From assembly GCF_013031355.1 (NCBI RefSeq), contig NZ_WPZO01000018.1, positions 1-41,230 on the forward strand: a stretch of 41,230 bases of DNA. Reading direction: 5' to 3'. This DNA is from Ruegeria arenilitoris (GTDB taxonomy: Bacteria > Pseudomonadota > Alphaproteobacteria > Rhodobacterales > Rhodobacteraceae). The notes under the pieces were generated by a model. That model had not been told where the DNA came from. It did not search any database and saw only the letters and a list, made by a program, of their open reading frames with translations. The position numbers and the translations under genes were made by a program. Shown one piece after another: positions 1-7,470 of this stretch. Positions within the stretch are counted from its first letter, which is position 1. The number at the start of each line of letters is the position of its first letter.

Positions 1-1
1 C

Positions 2-256
2 GAAGCAACGCACGCTAATATGAAGGCACAAGTCGAACAACTGCTGCACTCCAATAAAGACGCTGCGAAGCCATCTCTGTTCGCCGCTTTGTCTGATCAG
101 GTCAAAAGCGGCGAATACTACGGCCCTACAGGCCCCGAAGAGATGAGCGGCAAGACCGGCGTCGCGATCCGCAATCCGATTTGCGACGACCACGATTTGG
201 CCAAGCGTCTGTGGCGTCTCTCGGAAGAGATGACCGGTCAGACATTCGCGATCTGA
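2..256 (+). CDS. SDR-family oxidoreductase, C-terminal part (gene enters from left edge)
   Basis: The frame is open to the window edge (E-A-T-H-A-N before the first Met at 20), so this is the 3' end of a longer gene, not an 84-codon gene. The tail reads as the C-terminus of the retinol-dehydrogenase-like short-chain dehydrogenases: a KSGEYYGPTG segment followed by a helix ending LAKRLWRLSEEMTG. The Rossmann and catalytic Tyr-Lys parts lie outside the window, so substrate cannot be judged. It is 9 bases ahead of the next gene on the same strand and is probably the upstream member of a four-gene operon. Confidence 0.75.
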   Translation, partial: EATHANMKAQVEQLLHSNKDAAKPSLFAALSDQVKSGEYYGPTGPEEMSGKTGVAIRNPICDDHDLAKRLWRLSEEMTGQTFAI

Positions 257-265
257 GGGACAGGG

Positions 266-721
266 ATGTACGCCTTTATCGATCGCTTCTCGCAAGGGTT
301 CGAGTATCTGATTGTACTCGCGTCGGTTATTATGCTGGGCTGGGGGCTACTTGGGTTTCTTGAATACTTCACTGGGTTGGCCCCACTCATGCGATTGCAA
401 AACGCGGCCTTCCCGTTGGGCATGCAAACTCTCCATTGGACACTGATCACAGCATCGGGTGCCGCGTTTCTGGCCGGATACGTCCTGCGCTGGAGCTTCA
501 CTCCGATTGCCATGCTGGTGATGTTCACCGCGCTTGCTACGATGTGTGCTGTGCAAACCTTCGACATGTTGGAAAATCCGGATCGCTACCGGAACTTTGT
601 CCAAGAATGCGTCAACTACATCATCATCTCGATCTACCTTTTCCGATCCAAGCGCATGCGGGATCGTTTCGGACGGATCACAATTCAGGGCAGTGATCGC
701 GTGTCGCCGCTGAGCGCCTGA
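266..721 (+). CDS. Small integral membrane protein, unknown function
   Basis: The 151-residue protein has about four hydrophobic segments: near residues 15-35 (YLIVLASVIMLGWGLLGFLE), 50-75, 78-98 and 110-125. It ends in a basic cytosolic-looking tail (RSKRMRDRFGR). No catalytic motif is visible and I do not recognise a family. It lies 9 bases after the SDR gene and 21 bases before the SRPBCC gene, all on the same strand, so co-transcription is likely. The AGGGACAGGG stretch just before the ATG may serve as ribosome binding site. The context (SDR, SRPBCC, NAD-binding protein) suggests a small-molecule redox or lipid pathway; a specific role is not supported. Confidence 0.7.
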   Translation: MYAFIDRFSQGFEYLIVLASVIMLGWGLLGFLEYFTGLAPLMRLQNAAFPLGMQTLHWTLITASGAAFLAGYVLRWSFTPIAMLVMFTALATMCAVQTFDMLENPDRYRNFVQECVNYIIISIYLFRSKRMRDRFGRITIQGSDRVSPLSA

Positions 722-742
722 GACCGCAACGGAAGGACAGTC

Positions 743-1222
743 ATGGAAACCTCATCATCGGAAAAAGTGAACCTCTCACATCACAAAATCCACACAGACA
801 TTTTGATCGATGCGCCGGCGGACTTGGTCTGGTCGGTTCTGACCGACACGGCAAACTACAAGGACTGGGCAGAGTTCCTTGTGGGTATCCAAGGAGAGAT
901 TAAGGATGGATCGACGATCACGGTCGACTTTCAGCTGGATTCATCAAAGGAGAAGCTAACCACCCTGGAACACACTATCACGGTCGTGGACGGGGCAGAG
1001 TTCTTCTGGGCCGAGAAAGGACCGGGCGGCATTCGCGACAATCATCACTTTTGTGTCGAGCCACTGGAGGGTGGTAAAACCCGCTTCGTACAATCCGATG
1101 AAATCCTGGGGGGCATTACCTTCCTGATGGGCGGGCGTTTGGTAAAGATGTATGTGGAAGGTTACCAAGCTTTCAATCGCGGCTTGAAAGCCGAGGCAGA
1201 GCGCCGTGCCCAATCCGCCTGA
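743..1222 (+). CDS. SRPBCC / START-like ligand-binding protein
   Basis: The 159-residue protein fits the SRPBCC (polyketide cyclase/Bet v1-like) fold. Near residues 18-45 it has the usual opening strand and helices, IHTDILIDAPADLVWSVL then TDTANYKDWAEF. The middle is made of alternating strands, and a long C-terminal helix ends in GYQAFNRGLKAEAERR. Members bind hydrophobic ligands; some are cyclases or carriers, and sequence alone does not tell which. The start is supported by GGAAGGACAG ahead of the ATG. Its 3' end overlaps the next gene by 17 bases, which implies translational coupling. Confidence 0.8.
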   Translation: METSSSEKVNLSHHKIHTDILIDAPADLVWSVLTDTANYKDWAEFLVGIQGEIKDGSTITVDFQLDSSKEKLTTLEHTITVVDGAEFFWAEKGPGGIRDNHHFCVEPLEGGKTRFVQSDEILGGITFLMGGRLVKMYVEGYQAFNRGLKAEAERRAQSA

Positions 1223-1886
1223 CAAGACAACACGACCACTTGGACGCGTTCTGCTGACCGGTGCGACGGGGATGGTGGGTTCATCGGTACTCAGGGTATT
1301 GCTAAACGAAAAAACTGTGCGCGAAGTCGTGTCACTTGGGCGCAGGCTGTCCGGTATAGATCATCCTAAGCTGACCGATGTGAGGTTCGAAGCATTCGGC
1401 GAAACCCAATCCATCGAGCCTTATCTCAATGGTATCAACACAGTCTTCCATTGCCTTGCCACCTATTCCGCGCGAGTGAGTCGAGCAGAATACGAGGAAA
1501 TCACAGTCGATTGGATGCGCGCTTTGCTGGCGGCTTGCGAGAGGTCTGCGCCCGGTGTGACGTTCTGCTTGTTTTCCGCTCAAGGCGCTCGGTCAGATGG
1601 CGGCGGCATGTCCTTTGCATTGAAGATTAAGGGCGAAGCGGAGAGCAAACTGTTTGCATCTGACCTCGAACGGAAATTCGCCTTTCGTCCAGGTTATATT
1701 GCGCCGTCGGGGCCGAGGAGCACGTGGAAGATGGCCGACCACCTCTTTAAACCGCTCCAAAGGCTGATGCCGTCCATCGGTGTAACTTCCGATGAATTAG
1801 CTCATGCCATGCTTTATACTGCGATACACGATCGTCGTTGTACCGCTGTCCTCGAAAACGGTGAGATGCGTACGTTGTTCGCATGA
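1206..1886 (+). CDS. NAD(P)-binding atypical/extended SDR protein
   Basis: The 226-residue protein begins with a Rossmann dinucleotide motif, VLLTGATGMVG (residues about 15-25), typical of atypical SDRs of the NmrA/HTATIP2-like kind. An FCLFSAQGAR strand around residues 120-130 stands where the catalytic serine region normally lies, and FRPGYIAP at about 157-164 is a common feature of the family. Length fits these proteins. It overlaps the SRPBCC gene and is the last gene of the operon; beyond it no co-directional gene follows. Substrate is unknown; a redox-sensing or reductase role are both possible. Confidence 0.75.
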   Translation: MPNPPDKTTRPLGRVLLTGATGMVGSSVLRVLLNEKTVREVVSLGRRLSGIDHPKLTDVRFEAFGETQSIEPYLNGINTVFHCLATYSARVSRAEYEEITVDWMRALLAACERSAPGVTFCLFSAQGARSDGGGMSFALKIKGEAESKLFASDLERKFAFRPGYIAPSGPRSTWKMADHLFKPLQRLMPSIGVTSDELAHAMLYTAIHDRRCTAVLENGEMRTLFA

Positions 1887-2100
1887 GGCTGCGGCTGGGC
1901 CTGAGTATAATCTACTCTTTGCTGCGCCTCGAGCTGTTCAGATTTCAACAGGCGTCTTTCAATGTCCGCTTCTGGGAAGCCGCAATGCAGCATTCAACTT
2001 TCGCAGGGACGGCGGCTAAGGGCCGACTGCACTTAGAGCTCTCCCGCCACCGAGTTCATTGTGTAACGGGAATGTTAGTCGAAGCAACAGCGCCGTTGGA

Positions 2101-4080
2101 TCAAAGCTTAATACGGAAAGCTGCGAAACCATCCTTGCCTTTTCCAGCGTCCTCTATTGAGACGCCCTTGACGTCATTCATATAGTCACGAGCTTTGGGA
2201 CCAGTTTCGAATAGTACGGTCGTGTCGTCCAATGGGGCAAATGACCAGTTGGCGTCCGCTTTGGGGTCGATCGTGCCCTGTTCGACAATGTAACGTACGA
2301 TGACATCACGGTTTGTGTCTGGCGCTTCGAAAATAACGGTTTCGCCCATCGCACCGGGGAACGAGCCGCCGCCGGACGCACGGTAGTTGTTGGTGGCAAT
2401 GATGAATTCCATGTCGTCCGTAACCGGTGCGCCGTTGAATGCAAGATTAACAATCCGGGCCGCATCGGGGTTTTCCTCTTCGCCCTTTGGTCCATAGCGC
2501 GACGGTTGTGACAGGTCGATTTGATAGGTCACGCCATCCATCACATCAAAATTATAGGATGGGAAAGACGGGTTCAGCAGGATCGCGTCTTTTGAACCTG
2601 CTTCAATCTGATTGAACATGCCTGCCGACCGTTCAAGCCAACCTCTTACCTGCGCGCCATTCACACGGACCGCACGGACCGTATTCGGATAGAGGTACAG
2701 ATCGGAGACGTTCTTGATTGCGACATCGCCCACTGGAACATCAGTATAATACTCAGGGCCCCCACGCCCGCCGGCCTTGAACGGAGCAGCCGCTGACAGG
2801 ATAGGCAAACCTTCGTGCTCGGTGCCTTTCAGCATTTCCTCGACATACCATTTCTGTGCGATCGACACGATCTGCACAGAGGGGTCATCCGCGACCAGCG
2901 CGAAATAGCTATGCAACGGGGCTGAAGTCTTACCGACTGCGCGACGGACATAGGCCAGTGTTTCGTCATGTTCATTTGCCACCGAACCCAGAACCTTTTG
3001 GTCATCGCCCACCAGTGCGGTGATAGAGCGGTCCTCGTTGCGCTGCGATATCGGTCGCGCCTCGGAAGTGGTCGTGACCACGCGCCATTCGTTCCCGTCC
3101 CGCTCCAGCAGCAGGTCCAGCAGGCCAAGATGCGACCCCCAGAAACCGCCCATGACGGCGGGTTTGCCCATCAGCGTGCCTTTATCCACATCGATCCCAG
3201 GGCGGTCGGCAAAAGTGGGTGAGGGGAAGACCAGATGATTGTGGCCGGTGACCAGAGCGTCGATATTGTCAACGCCCGCCAGTACGACAGAGGCGTTTTC
3301 CATGCCATCGGAGTGATCAGCCTCGCCAATTCCTGAATGCGACAGGGCGATGATCAGGTTGCAGCCTTGCTCTTTCATCTCGGGGACATAGGCCTGTGCC
3401 GTTTCGATGATGTCGCGAGCCTCAACACTGCCTTCCAGATGTTTGCGGTCCCAATTCATGATCTGCGGTGGGGTGAACCCAATCACCCCGATTTTAATGG
3501 GATGCTTGGTTCCATCGCCCAATTCGATTTCGCGATCGAGAATGGCGTAGGGGCTAACCAGCGTTTTGTCGTCTCGCGGAGCGGCGCCTTTTTCCTTGGC
3601 GACATTGGCCAGAACCACCGGGAAGTCGGCGCCGGCAAGAGATTTTTCGAGGAAATCCAGGCCGTAATTGAACTCATGGTTGCCCAGCGTGGCGGCATCA
3701 AAGCCAACCGTGTTGAAAGCCGTAATTACCGGGTGGCTGTCGCCCTCTTTCATACCGCGTTCATAGGCGATGTAGTCGCCCATCGGATTACCCTGTAGAA
3801 AGTCGCCATTATCGACCAGAAGCGAGTTGGTCGCCTCGGCGCGGATTTCATTGATAATTGACGCCGTGCGGGACAGACCCACCGTGTCTCGCGGCTTGTC
3901 TGCATAGTAGTCATAGGGGAATACGTGAACATGGATGTCAGTGGTTTCCATGATCCGCAAATGTGCCTGGTTGTTGGCAGCTGAGGCAGAAAACGGGTGC
4001 AGGGTGATCGCCGCTGCGCTGGTGGCTGTTGTTGCAAGAAACTGGCGGCGCGACATTAGGGGACGAGCGGGGAAGGACAT
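2101..4080 (-). CDS. cpdB: 2',3'-cyclic-nucleotide 2'-phosphodiesterase / 3'-nucleotidase (CpdB-type), Tat-exported
   Basis: The 659-residue enzyme should hydrolyse 2',3'-cyclic nucleotides and 3'-nucleotides in the periplasm to salvage phosphate and nucleosides. The N-terminus has a twin-arginine signal, SRRQFLATTA followed by a hydrophobic stretch and a small-residue cleavage region (SASAAN). Metallophosphatase motifs are visible: TTDIHVHVFPYDY (DxH), LLVDNGDFLQGNP, TLGNHEFNYGLDFL (GNHE) and VTGHNHLVFP (GHxH). The C-terminal half is the 5'-nucleotidase substrate-binding domain, including YNFDVMDGVTY and ATNNYRASGGGSF. Length is normal. The start has GAGAGGTGA three bases before ATG. It is a monocistronic gene convergent with the upstream operon. 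Confidence 0.93.
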   Translation of the reverse strand: MSFPARPLMSRRQFLATTATSAAAITLHPFSASAANNQAHLRIMETTDIHVHVFPYDYYADKPRDTVGLSRTASIINEIRAEATNSLLVDNGDFLQGNPMGDYIAYERGMKEGDSHPVITAFNTVGFDAATLGNHEFNYGLDFLEKSLAGADFPVVLANVAKEKGAAPRDDKTLVSPYAILDREIELGDGTKHPIKIGVIGFTPPQIMNWDRKHLEGSVEARDIIETAQAYVPEMKEQGCNLIIALSHSGIGEADHSDGMENASVVLAGVDNIDALVTGHNHLVFPSPTFADRPGIDVDKGTLMGKPAVMGGFWGSHLGLLDLLLERDGNEWRVVTTTSEARPISQRNEDRSITALVGDDQKVLGSVANEHDETLAYVRRAVGKTSAPLHSYFALVADDPSVQIVSIAQKWYVEEMLKGTEHEGLPILSAAAPFKAGGRGGPEYYTDVPVGDVAIKNVSDLYLYPNTVRAVRVNGAQVRGWLERSAGMFNQIEAGSKDAILLNPSFPSYNFDVMDGVTYQIDLSQPSRYGPKGEEENPDAARIVNLAFNGAPVTDDMEFIIATNNYRASGGGSFPGAMGETVIFEAPDTNRDVIVRYIVEQGTIDPKADANWSFAPLDDTTVLFETGPKARDYMNDVKGVSIEDAGKGKDGFAAFRIKL

Positions 4081-4438
4081 GGTTCACCTCTCAAGTGTGT
4101 TGGTCAACGCGCCTCTTGTATACTTATCTCAACAAACGCATGAAATGGGTTGTGCACTTCAAGCAGACGCATTTTGTGGGCGACAGTGATGAGTATCATA
4201 TCTTAACTTCATGTGTTTGCTAGAGTAATTCAGAAGGCGGACCAAACCTTTAGTCGTTTTACTTAGCAAACCCAACGAACGGCCGGTCTGAGGGGTAACT
4301 CCGCAGTAAAACCAGTGGTTAGTCAATGTCTGGTTTGGTCCGCTCGATACCTGTGAGAGTGGGTGCATTACTGACATTCGCTGCGCCAAGACTGATGATC
4401 TGCTCCCATCTTTGATCGGCAGATGAGCATAGTTTCTT
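4081..4438. other. Intergenic region holding a 12-bp inverted repeat
   Basis: No convincing gene is seen here. The open frames do not have a ribosome binding site or recognisable products. It contains the promoter region of cpdB on the minus strand side and the 3' flank of the flavoenzyme gene. The notable structure is the perfect 12-bp inverted repeat at 4237-4248 and 4332-4343, described separately. Confidence 0.5.
4237..4343. repeat. Perfect 12-bp inverted repeat bounding a 107-bp segment (possible MITE-like remnant)
   Basis: GCGGACCAAACC at 4237-4248 is repeated in exact reverse complement, GGTTTGGTCCGC, at 4332-4343 with 83 bases between. The bounded segment carries no gene. Such geometry fits a tiny non-autonomous insertion remnant or a long-range hairpin at the end of the flavoenzyme transcript; no flanking target duplication is obvious. 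Confidence 0.4.
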
Positions 4439-6466
4439 TCAGACCGCAGCACATACCCGCAAGGCATCGAGAATCGCGGCGTGCATGTTTCGGCTTGTAA
4501 CTGCGTCGCCAATGCGGGCCAAATGGAATTGACCGCTCCGATTGGTGTCAAGGAATGGAAACGTTCCGCCAATGAGCGCTTTGTGTTCAACCTGACCAAG
4601 GTTGCGCGAGCTTAATTTGAGGTCGTGATAAAGCCCGTCCATCGGGGAAAGGCCATGTTCGACGACTACGTGATCAACAAGACGTTCAGTGACATTCCCT
4701 GTCAAAACGTGACGAAGGCTTGCGCGTATTCGATCACCTTCGCGCACCAGGGAAGTGAGCTCCTGCAGGCAGGTGAAGGTAACTCCATTGGCGGCCATAT
4801 CGCGTAAGGCAACGGCAGAGGTCGTTGGGCCAAGGTCATGCAGAATTGCCCGGTCCGGGGTCACGAGATTGACACTGCAGCCATTGCCTGCCAGCGCGTC
4901 GGCCGTGACGGCCGCAGGGTGGTCGCCGACCTCGTCGAACAACAGCACCTCGCCCGAGATACGTGCCTCACCGGACAACATCTCCCAGCTGGAGATCGTC
5001 AGATCACCACCGGGAATGGCCAAAGGTTCGGGCCAGCCGCCTGTCGCAATAATCACGACATCGGGGGCTTCGGACAGCACGTCATTGGCCTCGGCGTAGG
5101 TGTTCAAGCGGATATCGATGCCAAGCACCGTCACCTCGGAAATCAACCAGTCAGCAACGCCCCATACCTGTCTGCGCGCCATCCCCTTGGCGGCCAAAAC
5201 CAACTGTCCACCCAGCCGGTCCGACGCCTCGAACAGCACGACTTCGTGACCACGTAAGGCGCTGACCCGCGCGGCCTCCAATCCACCGGGCCCGCCACCG
5301 ACGACAACCACTTTCTTTCGGGTGTCGCTTAGCGTGATGACATGAGGTAATGTCTGCTCCCGCCCCGTCGCAGCGTTGTGTCCGCAAACGGCAGGTTTGC
5401 CCTGATTGACCCGGTCCACGCAGTAGCCCAGGCCGACACAGGGGCGGATACGCTCTTCTTCCCCGCGCGCGAGTTTTTCCACCAGATGGGGATCTGCCAT
5501 CTGTGCGCGGGTCATGCCCACAAGATCGACATGGCCGCCGGAGACCGCGTGGCGGGCCGTGGCAATATCCGCAATCCCTCCTGCGTGCAGGATCGGCAAA
5601 TCGACGGCATCACGGATGCGCCCGGCCACGGTGATATGTGGTGCCGCCGGCAGGCCCATGGGGCGCACCCATTCAGCCAAACCCAGATCATCATAAGGCG
5701 CGCCGGCGAGGACGTTGAGCAGGTCGACATGGCCGGATTTTTCCAGCATCCGGGCGGCGGCAACGCAATCTTCGGCGCTCAGCCCTCCTTCGGTCAGCTC
5801 ATCGCCGGTGATGCGCATCGACAGGATGAACTCAGAGCCGACTTCAGTACGCACCGCGTCAAGCACTTGCAAGGTCAGGCGCATACGGTTCTCCAACGTT
5901 CCACCATAGTCATCGTCGCGCTTGTTGGTCAGCGGGGAGAGGAATTGACCTAGAATGTGCGAGTGGGACAGAAGCTCGATCCCGTCGAACCCACCTTTCT
6001 GACAGCGACGCGCCGCAGCTGCGAAATCGCCAATAACGCGGTCGATGTCCTCGTGTTCGATCACTTTGGGAAAGGCGCGGTGCGCGCGTTCGCGGATACC
6101 GGACGGAGCCAAAACCGGCAGCCAATGCCCATCATCCCAGGCTGTGCGGCGCCCCATGTGGGTGATCTGACACATGATGGCCGCACCATGTTCGTGAACG
6201 CCATCCGTGAGTTTCCGGAACCATGGAATGATACTGTCATCGCCGGCATAGAGCTGGCCGAACACCGATGGGCTATCAGGGGCGATATTGCTCGACCCGC
6301 CGACCATGGTCAGGGCGACTCCGCCCTTGGCCTTTTCCTCGTGATACAACCTGTAACGGTCCCGGGGATGGCCTTCTTCGACAAAATTCGGTGCATGGGA
6401 TGTGCTAACGATACGATTGCGCAAAGTCAGGTGTTTCAATTGAAACGGATCAAGTAGGTTTGCCAC
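4439..6466 (-). CDS. FMN/FAD/Fe-S NADH:flavin oxidoreductase, N-methylproline/dimethylglycine demethylase-like
   Basis: The protein has an N-terminal old-yellow-enzyme TIM barrel (DPFQLKHLTLRNRIVSTSHA; later GGFDGIELLSHSHILGQFLSP and TNKRDDDYGGTLENR), a Cys cluster, then an FAD/NAD Rossmann half (VVVVGGGPGGLEAARV, VVLFEASDRLGGQ). This is the trimethylamine-dehydrogenase / 2,4-dienoyl-CoA-reductase architecture. The barrel most resembles demethylases of N-methylated amino acids (N-methylproline, dimethylglycine), and a BCCT transporter nearby fits. Only three cysteines of the usual four-Cys Fe-S motif are seen (CVGLGYC...C). I chose the GTG at 6466 because AAGGGA lies 8 bases ahead and homology begins at once; an ATG at 6562 would add 32 residues and has no clear ribosome binding site. 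Substrate is inferred. Confidence 0.85.
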   Translation of the reverse strand: MANLLDPFQLKHLTLRNRIVSTSHAPNFVEEGHPRDRYRLYHEEKAKGGVALTMVGGSSNIAPDSPSVFGQLYAGDDSIIPWFRKLTDGVHEHGAAIMCQITHMGRRTAWDDGHWLPVLAPSGIRERAHRAFPKVIEHEDIDRVIGDFAAAARRCQKGGFDGIELLSHSHILGQFLSPLTNKRDDDYGGTLENRMRLTLQVLDAVRTEVGSEFILSMRITGDELTEGGLSAEDCVAAARMLEKSGHVDLLNVLAGAPYDDLGLAEWVRPMGLPAAPHITVAGRIRDAVDLPILHAGGIADIATARHAVSGGHVDLVGMTRAQMADPHLVEKLARGEEERIRPCVGLGYCVDRVNQGKPAVCGHNAATGREQTLPHVITLSDTRKKVVVVGGGPGGLEAARVSALRGHEVVLFEASDRLGGQLVLAAKGMARRQVWGVADWLISEVTVLGIDIRLNTYAEANDVLSEAPDVVIIATGGWPEPLAIPGGDLTISSWEMLSGEARISGEVLLFDEVGDHPAAVTADALAGNGCSVNLVTPDRAILHDLGPTTSAVALRDMAANGVTFTCLQELTSLVREGDRIRASLRHVLTGNVTERLVDHVVVEHGLSPMDGLYHDLKLSSRNLGQVEHKALIGGTFPFLDTNRSGQFHLARIGDAVTSRNMHAAILDALRVCAAV

Positions 6467-6761
6467 TTTCGTATCCCTTCGGCCAAATCGGCTGTTCGAA
6501 AACCGTCCAAGGTTGGCCAAACTGGTCAGCTTCAACGCCGGATGAGCTTCGTTATCTGACATATGTTATTCGCGAAGCAACGCGTGAGAATTCACTGCTT
6601 CCGACATAGCCGTATGAAAAGGCGACCCGAGCAAGAGTCTCATAGGCGGAAAATTCGTTGAGCAGAGACGGAAACCCGACAAGTGTCGCTCGACCCACCG
6701 CGGTTAGCTAAGGGCAGAACGCTCGCTCAGGTTCTACGTACCCAAGCTAAGAGCTTTGTGC

Positions 6762-7088
6762 CTAGGGCACACCGGAGTTCAACGGTTGAACAGCCGCGTC
6801 AGATCGCTGTTTTCCGGATGCGTGATATTCGTTGGGCGCTTGTCCATACACCCTTTTAAATTCGCGATAAAAATTGGAACGCGACATGAACCCGGATTGC
6901 GTCGCGATCGTTACAACGCTTTGATCCGTGTCGGCCAGCAAGCGCGCTGCATGAGCCAGGCGAAACCGGTTCACAAACTGCGACATGTTCGTTCCCTGTG
7001 CTCTGTTGACCGCAGCGGACACGTCGCGGGCGGGAACACTCAGGCGTCTGGCAAGACGCTGCACGGTAATGTTGGGCTCTTTCCGTCG
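6762..7088 (-). pseudogene. AraC-family regulator, only the DNA-binding end left
   Basis: What remains is the C-terminal AraC/XylS double helix-turn-helix: LARRLSVPARDVSAAVNR (first HTH), then FRLAHAARLLADTDQSVVTI and GFMSRSNFYREFKRVYGQAP (second HTH, with the family GFxxxSxFxREFKRxxGxxP signature). The frame is open only to 7088, where a stop interrupts it, and the N-terminal sensor half is absent. A nearby GTG at 7062-7064 could start a ~100-residue HTH-only product, but no good ribosome binding site precedes it. IS3 sequence begins roughly 30-70 bases upstream, so an insertion followed by deletion probably removed the rest. It may once have controlled the adjacent demethylase and BCCT genes. 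Confidence 0.75.
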
Positions 7089-7153
7089 TCAGGAGTTTTG
7101 AGCCAGTTGGCAGTCTGACCTAAGAGAGGATCTGGCTCATCCGGTTCGCGTGA

Positions 7154-7399
7154 TTATGCGGCGGATCTGCGGTGAGGCAAGCGCCGGGATTCGATGGTCT
7201 TTCGTTTGATCCTTTCTCGTTGTTTCAGAATGGTCTGGCCTCGTCCGAAGTAGACGTCAGCGGGCGTGAGGTTTTGCAGGCTCTCGTGGTAGCGACGGTG
7301 ATTGCAACGCTCGACGAAGGCGTCAATCTGCTGCGTGAGATCGCCAGGCAGATAGTAGTTTTCCTACAAGATGCGGTTCTTGAGGGTCTGATGCCAGCG
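7154..7399 (-). pseudogene. IS3-family transposase (OrfB) C-terminal remnant
   Basis: On the minus strand 82 codons read as the C-terminus of an IS3-family OrfB: RWHQTLKNRIL, then YYLPGDLTQQIDAFVERC, RRYHESLQNLTPADVYFGR, GQTILKQRERIKRKTIESRR and a TAA at 7154. An in-frame TAG sits at 7374-7376, right after NRIL, so the piece is dead. The integrase core upstream of it is missing and the sequence breaks at about 7400, next to the BCCT terminator. The insertion-sequence end probably lies near 7117 (TGACCT). Confidence 0.85.
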
Positions 7400-7418
7400 C
7401 CCGTTCCGTCTTTAAACG

Positions 7419-7446
7419 AAAAACACCGCCCCTGTCGGGGCGGCGT
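7419..7446 (-). terminator. Rho-independent terminator of the BCCT transporter gene
   Basis: Read on the minus strand, a GC stem (CCGCCCC pairing with GGGGCGG around a GACA loop) is followed by a run of T. It starts 25 bases after the BCCT stop codon at 7471, the expected place. Confidence 0.85.
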
Positions 7447-7470
7447 CTGTTTCGACACTAGGTTTAGTGC

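Noticed and set aside
1883..2185. 100-codon frame after the first operon
   Set aside because: No ribosome binding site or family; overlaps the end of cpdB.
3337..3798. 153-codon plus-strand frame inside cpdB
   Set aside because: Shadow of the metallophosphatase gene; composition is atypical.
5378..5953. 191-codon plus-strand frame
   Set aside because: Shadow of the flavoenzyme gene on the other strand.
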